Assembly (NCBI GenBank): GCA_015680685.1
Contig: MNCI01021399.1
Span: forward strand, 478,664-542,663
Source: Gnetum montanum
Taxonomy: Eukaryota; Streptophyta; Gnetopsida; Gnetales; Gnetaceae
Reading direction: 5' to 3'
DNA: 64,000 nucleotides
How positions within the stretch are numbered: position 1 is the first letter of the stretch; each line of letters starts with the position of its first letter. The translations under genes were made by a program, and so were the position numbers. Below are positions 58,704-64,000 of this stretch, piece by piece. Under the pieces are notes generated by a model. That model did no database searches and was not told where the DNA came from. It worked only from the letters and a program-made list of their open reading frames with translations.

Positions 58704-58718
58704 TCAGTCATGGGGGTA
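58704..58718 (+). promoter_or_regulatory. Polypurine tract, element D
   Basis: tcagtcatgggggta precedes TGATGAG of the right LTR at 58719. Confidence 0.87.
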
Positions 58719-59695
58719 TGATGAGACATGATATCGCATGCACCATGATATTGCATACGTGATATCTCGACTGTCGTGATATCGCGTTGTCCCCTGTGAT
58801 ATTGCATACACGATATCGCAGTCTACCGCCAAATCTATAAATAAGAGGTGGCACTCCCCTCATTCATCATCCTAGGCTAGAAGTAGCAAAGCTCTAGTAG
58901 TTTAATCACTCCAGAGATAGAATATTTTCCATGTGCCGGTAGTAGGAGTCCCCAAGTGAACGGATCTTTATTCGAGCAGCTTTGTACCTGAACGTAAGTT
59001 GTGTACGGCAATAAAGATGAGCTTTGTGGATAAACCTTGCAGTGCATGGAATAGGTTTATTATTTGTTATTTCCTACTTGTTATTTATTACATGCATTAG
59101 CGTGGCATGAGTATGACTTAGTTATGAGCATTGACGAATGTGTACGACTAACCAAGGAATCGGCTACTCATCGAGATTAGATTCTCTCACCCTTGTCTCC
59201 TAGAATGCAGGATGAGTACGACTTGATTACGAGCATTTACGGATGTGTACAACTAGTCAAGGAATCAGTTGCTCATCACACTTAGGCTAGTTAGGTGCCT
59301 CAGTATGACCACTTCGAGCATGTGCGTTACATGTGGTAATCCTAGTAACGATTAGCATTTGGTAGCCATAGTTGCATAGTTCAGGGTGTGTACAGTAAGT
59401 GGGAATGGATGCTGACGCTAGTTAATTTAGACTTAGGTCCTTAGTTAGAGTTAGTTTCTCAACCCTTCACCCTTTAGCATAGGAGATAAAACCAGAAAAG
59501 ACCAAAAAAATCATATACCTTGGACTTACTTAACCATACACCATGACAACAACAAGTAAGTCTGGGAAGACAACAAATGATTAACCCCAAGTGTTCCATG
59601 GGGCGTTTAGGCATTTAGTCTGCGAAGTTCGACCGGATCGCGCATGCTATGCTTGTTTCATATGGTTGAGTGTAGGGGTACCTCGCCACTCATTA
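58719..59695 (+). repeat. Element D 3' LTR
   Basis: 977 bp TGATGAG...CATTA (last bases mutated from CATCA), followed by attcg (59696-59700). About 30 bp shorter in the U3 palindrome block than the 5' LTR. Confidence 0.92.
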
Positions 59696-59700
59696 ATTCG

Positions 59701-60440
59701 TTTAGAGTTGGCTGACCAGTCCATCACGGTCCCATTAGGACTAGTGGAGGACGTTGTCACCACTGTTTGTGGGTGGTCATACCCATCCAATTTCCTAGTG
59801 ATTCAAGTTAACAACTATAAGGGGGACTTCCCAGTCATTATGGAAAGAGCATGGCTAGCACAATTGATGCGTGCCTAGGAATACGTGATCTTTCCCTGGA
59901 AATATCAAAGGAAATTACATTTGGAAAGATTGAGAAGAAGAGAGCTCCATGCATTGCATATAAGGACATAGGATGCAACTGTGTGCAAAAGGCCTAGTTT
60001 GTATAACGCTTAACATTGCTTGCATGCAACCAATGTGCACAAGTAACCAACATACAAAGATACCTATATGTAGTAGCCACAAGATAGGAAGGCACCCAGT
60101 AGTTAACAGTTGACTGAGAGAGGAATTCAACTCTATGCATGGAACCAAGTGAGAGCTTGACTTATGCCTATGTTAATAGCATAGATGCATTAGAGTAAGT
60201 CCATTGCCAACTTCCAAGTCTTGAAATTTAAAATATCAATTGGAGGAAGTTGGAAATCCCTAACAAGTTTAAGCAAGAGCCCCTCGAATTAAAATCATTG
60301 CCCACCAGTATGGAATATACATTTCTCTAGAATGGCAAACTGGTAATCATTAACACTAAGCTCGCTCCTCAACAAAACGAAAGATTGCTGAAGATGGTAG
60401 ATAAATGGTCAAAAGCCTTTGCTTGATCATATCCTGAATT
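59701..60440 (+). pseudogene. Element E protease, C-terminal part, and linker to RT
   Basis: It resumes directly after D: LELADQSITVPLGL, TTVCGWSYPSNFLV, FPVIMERAW, then stops and a diverged linker. A phrase tcaattggaggaagttgg (60,236-60,253) corresponds to the upstream arm of the C/D deletion junction. A frame ending in KMVDKWSKAFA (near 60,400) leads to RT. Confidence 0.78.
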
Positions 60441-61200
60441 AACTAGAATAGATCCTAGGATATGCTAACATAGAATTTATATTGACCCCTCCATGAAATC
60501 TCGACGACAATCGCAGAGGCAATTGAACCCTAAGCTTAAGCAAGTGGTTAAAGAAGAAATTGAACAACTTCTAAAAGTCGAGTTCATCTACCTCATTGCT
60601 GATAGTGAATGGGTTAGTCCATTAGTCATTGTGCCTAAAAAGGGAGGTAAATGGAGTGTGTGTATAGACTTTAGGCTATTAAACATGGCAACATTTAAAG
60701 ACCATTTCCCATTACCATTCATTGACCAAGTCCTAGATACCATTGTAGGGCATTGCTACTATAGTTTTCTGGATGGTTACAATGGATATAATCAAATTAA
60801 AATAGTACCAAAAGACCAAGCCAATAGTACATTCACAAGTCCTTGGGGGACATTTTCATATAGGCAAATGTCGTTTGGCTTGTGTAACACCCTAGCAACA
60901 TTTCAACATTTGGTTCTAAGTATATTTCAGCAACAAATAGGGAATGGTGTGGAGGTATTTATGGATGGCTTCTCCACCTACAGAGCAGACTTTGAACAAG
61001 CATTGGACCGATTAGAGAAAGTACTAAAATGATGTGTAGAAACCAACTTAAGGCTCAATTGGCAAAAAAGCCATTTAGTGGTCCAAGAAGAAATTGTGTT
61101 AGGGCATATGATTTCACAAACAGGGATAGAGGTGGATCCTAAAAAGATTAAAGTCATCAAAGGAATCACTTGTCAACCTAAAATTGTAAAAGATATCTAA
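60441..61200 (+). pseudogene. Element E reverse transcriptase (one long open piece)
   Basis: Open frame 60493-61032 (179 codons) holds most of RT: ADSEWVSPLVIVPKKGGKW, VCIDFRLLNMATFKDHFPL, SFLDGYNGYNQI (first catalytic Asp intact), SPWGTFSYRQMSFGLCN and VFMDGF, where the second Asp of the (F)xDD motif is Gly (codon ggc, 60967-60969). A stop at 61030-61032 precedes the thumb/connection (VETNLRLNW). It would copy element RNA into DNA; the lost Asp alone should abolish catalysis. Confidence 0.9.
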
Positions 61201-61838
61201 TCATTCCTTGGACATACTAGCTATTATAGATGCTTCATCGAGAACTTTTTGAAGATTGCAAAATCATTGGTAGAATTAACGAAGAAGGACGTACACTTTC
61301 AATGGACTAAGGAATGTGAGCTAGCTTTCCAAATATTAAAGCAGAAGCTCATAGAAATACCCATTCTCCAAGCTCTTGACTGGTCCAAACCATTCTACAT
61401 AATGACTGACGCATCCAACTTTTCTTTAGGAGCTATACTTAAATAGTTAGATGACCAAAAGTGACCCTATTACATTCATTGTGCAAGTAGAAGTATTGCT
61501 AGTGCATAGCTCAACTACACCACAATAGAAAAAGAGTTAATGGTTGTGGTATTTGCACTAGAAAGATTTAGGCACTATGTATTAGGCTATAAGATATTTG
61601 TACATACGGATCATAGTGCAATCTGGTTCCTAATGAATAAACCAACGATGAGCCCTTGCATCATATGGTGGCTCATGACCTTACAAGAGTTCGATCTTAC
61701 AATGATCAATTGTAAAAGCACCAAAAATGTTGTTGCTGATCATTTATCTCAGTTACGATGGGACAACACAGAGGATGAATATCCAATCTCTACTGCTTCT
61801 CTGATGAACACCTCTTTGTAGGTGTAGTAAACAATCAA
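61201..61838 (+). pseudogene. Element E RNase H
   Basis: Open pieces 61249-61446 and 61540-61821. Blocks: FQWTKECELAF, MTDASNFSLGAIL (first Asp), TTIEKELMVVVFALERFRHYV (Glu), HTDHSAIWFLMNKP (Asp) and the C-terminal NVVADHLSQL. The core acidic residues of a retroelement RNase H are all present; two stops separate the pieces. Its role is removal of the RNA strand during cDNA synthesis. Confidence 0.88.
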
Positions 61839-63158
61839 TTAACCATAGAGATAAATTGGTATAGTATTATTCTTACTTATCTTCTCACATAAGAAACACC
61901 TCAAGGGTTGGACAAAAAGAAACAATAGTTTCTTCACTGAGCCAAATATTTCATGGAAATCAATAGACACATTTATAAGGTATGTTCTAATGGCTTGGTT
62001 CGATGGTGTGTTCCCGATGTAGATCAATTGTGAGTTCTCCAAGATTCTCATGAGGGCCCTTGTGGGGATCATTACACCAAGAGACGAATAGCCATTAAAA
62101 TATTTATTATAGGATATTATTGGCCTACATTGTTTTGGGATGCTCATCACTTTGTCCAATCTTGTGAGTGCTACCAATGCAATGGGAGAATGACTACTAG
62201 AATGGAGGGTCCAAAAAATGGATTCAACCTTTAGAACCTTTCGACATATGGGGTATTGATTATATGGGGCCTATTACACCAGTGTCCAATGGAAAAGCCT
62301 ACATTATTGTTGCTATTGACTATTTTACAAAGTGGGTAGAAGCAGTCATTGTCACTAACTATACATCATCTACCACTGCACGATTTTTTTAACAAGTCGT
62401 AAATAGGTTTGGCGTGCCCCGTGCACTTATTTTCAATAATGGTACACATTTTACAGGTGTGATTTTTCGAAAGTTGATGCAACACTTAGGAGTTGAGCAT
62501 AAGCTAACTACACCATATCATCCTCAAGTGAACGACCAAGCCGAAGTCACCAATAGGGAGATCACAAAAATATTGACATGAAGCATTAGCAAATATAGGT
62601 GAGACTAAAGCACCAAACTGAATGACACTCTTTGGGCATACCACTCCACATGAAAACTCCCTATAGGCTATTCTCCCTATGAGTTAGTGTATAGTAAACT
62701 TCCAACACTTCCTATCCAGGCTAAGCTCCGTACACTATCTACAACATGTGATCTCAATCTTGAGCTGAATCTAGCACAAAAAGAACAATTAATGAACCTT
62801 AACTTGCTAGATGAAAATCAATTAGGCACCCTGTCATCCAATGAACTGTAGAAGGCCTTTAACAAACAACGTCATGACCTAAGGATTAGGAAAGTTAAAT
62901 ACCAACCAGGAGATAAAGTTTTGTATTGGAATCCTGCACATGTGCCACAACAAACTAAATTTCAAACATTGTAGAAAGGACCTTATATCATTCATGAAAC
63001 TTTTCCTTAAGGGGCCATGATGATCTATAAACCTGAAAGCCCAAATAAGAAATTACTGGTCAACATCCAGCAAACCAAACCTTTCCATGAGTCTAAAATA
63101 GTTGGTACTAACACTAGCTCTATTAAGGGACAACCTTGCTCATTATTTTGGATCTCCT
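61839..63158 (+). pseudogene. Element E integrase (broken)
   Basis: An H2C2 zinc-binding region at 62,030-62,180 (HEGPCGDHYT, then YYWPTLF, then CECYQC) comes first. The catalytic core follows with GIDYMG, LIFNNGTHF (Asp replaced by Asn, codon 62435-62437) and DQAEVTNREI. LWAYHST and GYSPYELVY come next, and a C-terminal part (KVLYWNP, then GAMMIYKP) runs up to CSLFWISSFQL at about 63,140. Frameshifts and at least six stops. The replaced Asp is at the same place as in element A. Confidence 0.85.
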
Positions 63159-64000
63159 CCTTCCAACTCAGTCGTGGGGGAGATGGCCACTAATGCTAAC
63201 CATTCTAAAGACCTCAGTTCTTTTGTCTTTTTGTTTTACACATTTTTTTTTACAAATTCTTCATCTTTACTTGTTTTTATTTTACACCATTGTTAACATT
63301 TTTACTCTTTCTTTCTCTATTACATTTTTTTTTGAATTACTCTCACTCATCATATAATAAGTGCTCATGATGATGGATTGTACTATAATGGTGTTGATTG
63401 CTAATGTTTTGTTTTTACCTTTCACTTTTAATGTTGATGCTAAGATATGATTTCATTTAATAAAATAGGCAATGAGTCCACGTCATCCATTCATCCATAC
63501 AACTCCATGGTCTCCCTTTTTTTTGGAAATGTATTGTCCCTTTTTTCTAAGCAAAATTATTAATGAATTAGTGGCTTGGTATTCTTCAAACCAAGGAAAG
63601 ATACAAATGGATTGAAAAGGGTGTGACTTCAAGGGGATTCAACGCATTTGTGCTGGCTATTCTCTTGGGTATTTGGATGTTTTTCATAGGTTTTCCACCA
63701 TTCCACTATTGACCAATATTAGGAAGTTGACTAAATCAAATAAGTCTTTGCATGGTGTGGTTCTCACTCAAGAAAACAAAAATAAAAACTGGTGGAAAAT
63801 TAAAGCATACCCTATAGAAATAATAAAGTAACATGGGCTACAAGCATTGGTTATGGCACTGGAAAGATATGTTACCCATGCCTAAAGGTTCCCTCTAACT
63901 AAGGCCCTTTCTTGCTTCTTGCTTCTCTATGTTTCTCTTATTAGAATGGTGGTGGCTCTGTGGAAGCATTCTCATTGCTTCAGGAGGATGGATTGGTCAA
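63159..64000 (+). other. Element E 3' non-coding region (runs off the window)
   Basis: It starts with tcagtcgtgggggagatggcc (about 63170-63190), the first PPT-like copy, then the T-rich block, tgtgacttcaaggggattc (63,622-63,640) and ctttgcatggtgtggttct (63,744-63,762), in the same order as C, D and A. The final PPT and 3' LTR are expected 1-1.5 kb beyond the window. Confidence 0.72.

Larger units (their letters stand above)
52180..59695 (+). mobile_element. Element D: Athila-type gag-protease element lacking RT/IN
   Basis: 7.52 kb: LTR 52180-53187, PBS 53189-53206, gag 53329-55359, linker, protease within 55777-56775, non-coding region, PPT 58704-58718, LTR 58719-59695, TSD attcg (52175-52179 and 59696-59700). 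It is the same in plan as C, including the protease-to-3'-block junction (about 56,690-56,715) that skips RT, RNase H and integrase. Reading frames are the best preserved of the Athila-type copies here, but still have several stops. Confidence 0.92.
43973..64000 (+). mobile_element. Element E: Athila-type Ty3/gypsy element with RT and integrase, carrying nested F and D
   Basis: E starts with a truncated LTR (43973 to about 44502) joined straight to gag, continues to protease (46258), is interrupted by F (46275-52158) and D (52180-59695), and continues with the rest of protease (59701), RT, RNase H, integrase (to about 63.15 kb) and 3' non-coding sequence to the window end. Its 3' LTR is not in the window. 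The pieces between insertions join in the right order against D's uninterrupted protease. It is the only copy here with both RT and IN in the plus orientation. All parts have stops. Confidence 0.85.

Noticed and set aside
1-64000. Functional tRNA or rRNA genes
   Set aside because: No cloverleaf-compatible sequence or rRNA core was found on reading; only the degenerate tRNA-like fragment at 35.3 kb and tRNA-complementary primer sites were seen.

Overview
The window looks like nuclear DNA of a seed plant with a large, repeat-rich genome. It holds one recognisable host gene, a six-exon plant laccase on the minus strand (38965-41312). Almost everything else is decayed LTR retrotransposon. The old, diverged, deeply nested elements, with little clean-up, are reminiscent of a gymnosperm, but that is inference; the sequence alone does not name the species.

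Left nest (about 5.06-34.09 kb). Element A is a minus-strand Ty3/gypsy element of Athila type: its primer-binding site is complementary to tRNA-Asp, its LTR is TGATGAG...CTCATCA, and its gag, protease (PR), RT-RNase H and integrase (IN) are all full of stops. Its gag is interrupted by element B (15960-32277, plus strand), a Tat-like element with about 1.45 kb LTRs carrying a 22-bp satellite, and with gag and protease but no visible RT or IN. B is itself interrupted by element C (18001-25338, plus strand), an Athila-type gag-protease element with intact LTR ends and a 5-bp target duplication, ctatc. A lies in an older repeat (X; 3.88-5.06 and 34.09-35.3 kb).

Central low-copy island (about 35.3-43.0 kb). 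It holds a tRNA-like (SINE-like) fragment, tandem repeats, two possible exons of an unidentified plus-strand gene, and the laccase gene. The laccase has all four copper-ligand regions and exon lengths of 84, 152, 245, 132, 1014 and 131 bp. Two oddities are the phase of its first splice donor and a Trp-to-Gly change beside the type-3 copper ligands.

Right nest (43.07-64.0 kb). A Ty1/copia gag-protease fragment is cut by element E (from 43973 past the window end), an Athila-type element that carries RT, RNase H and IN. E's protease region was hit twice, 21 bp apart, by element F (46275-52158, TSD actaa, gag only) and element D (52180-59695, TSD attcg, gag and protease only).

How the parts relate: C and D share the same protease-to-3'-region junction where RT, RNase H and IN are missing, and both are complete, TSD-flanked insertions. 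This suggests a mobile non-autonomous gag-PR lineage relying on RT/IN from relatives such as E. These elements also share two features that are not standard annotation: a palindrome array in U3 upstream of the TATA box (GATATC type in C-F, CATCGATG type in A), and a polypurine-tract-like motif, AGTCATGGGGG, repeated three times at corresponding places in each element. All retroelement reading frames seen here are broken.
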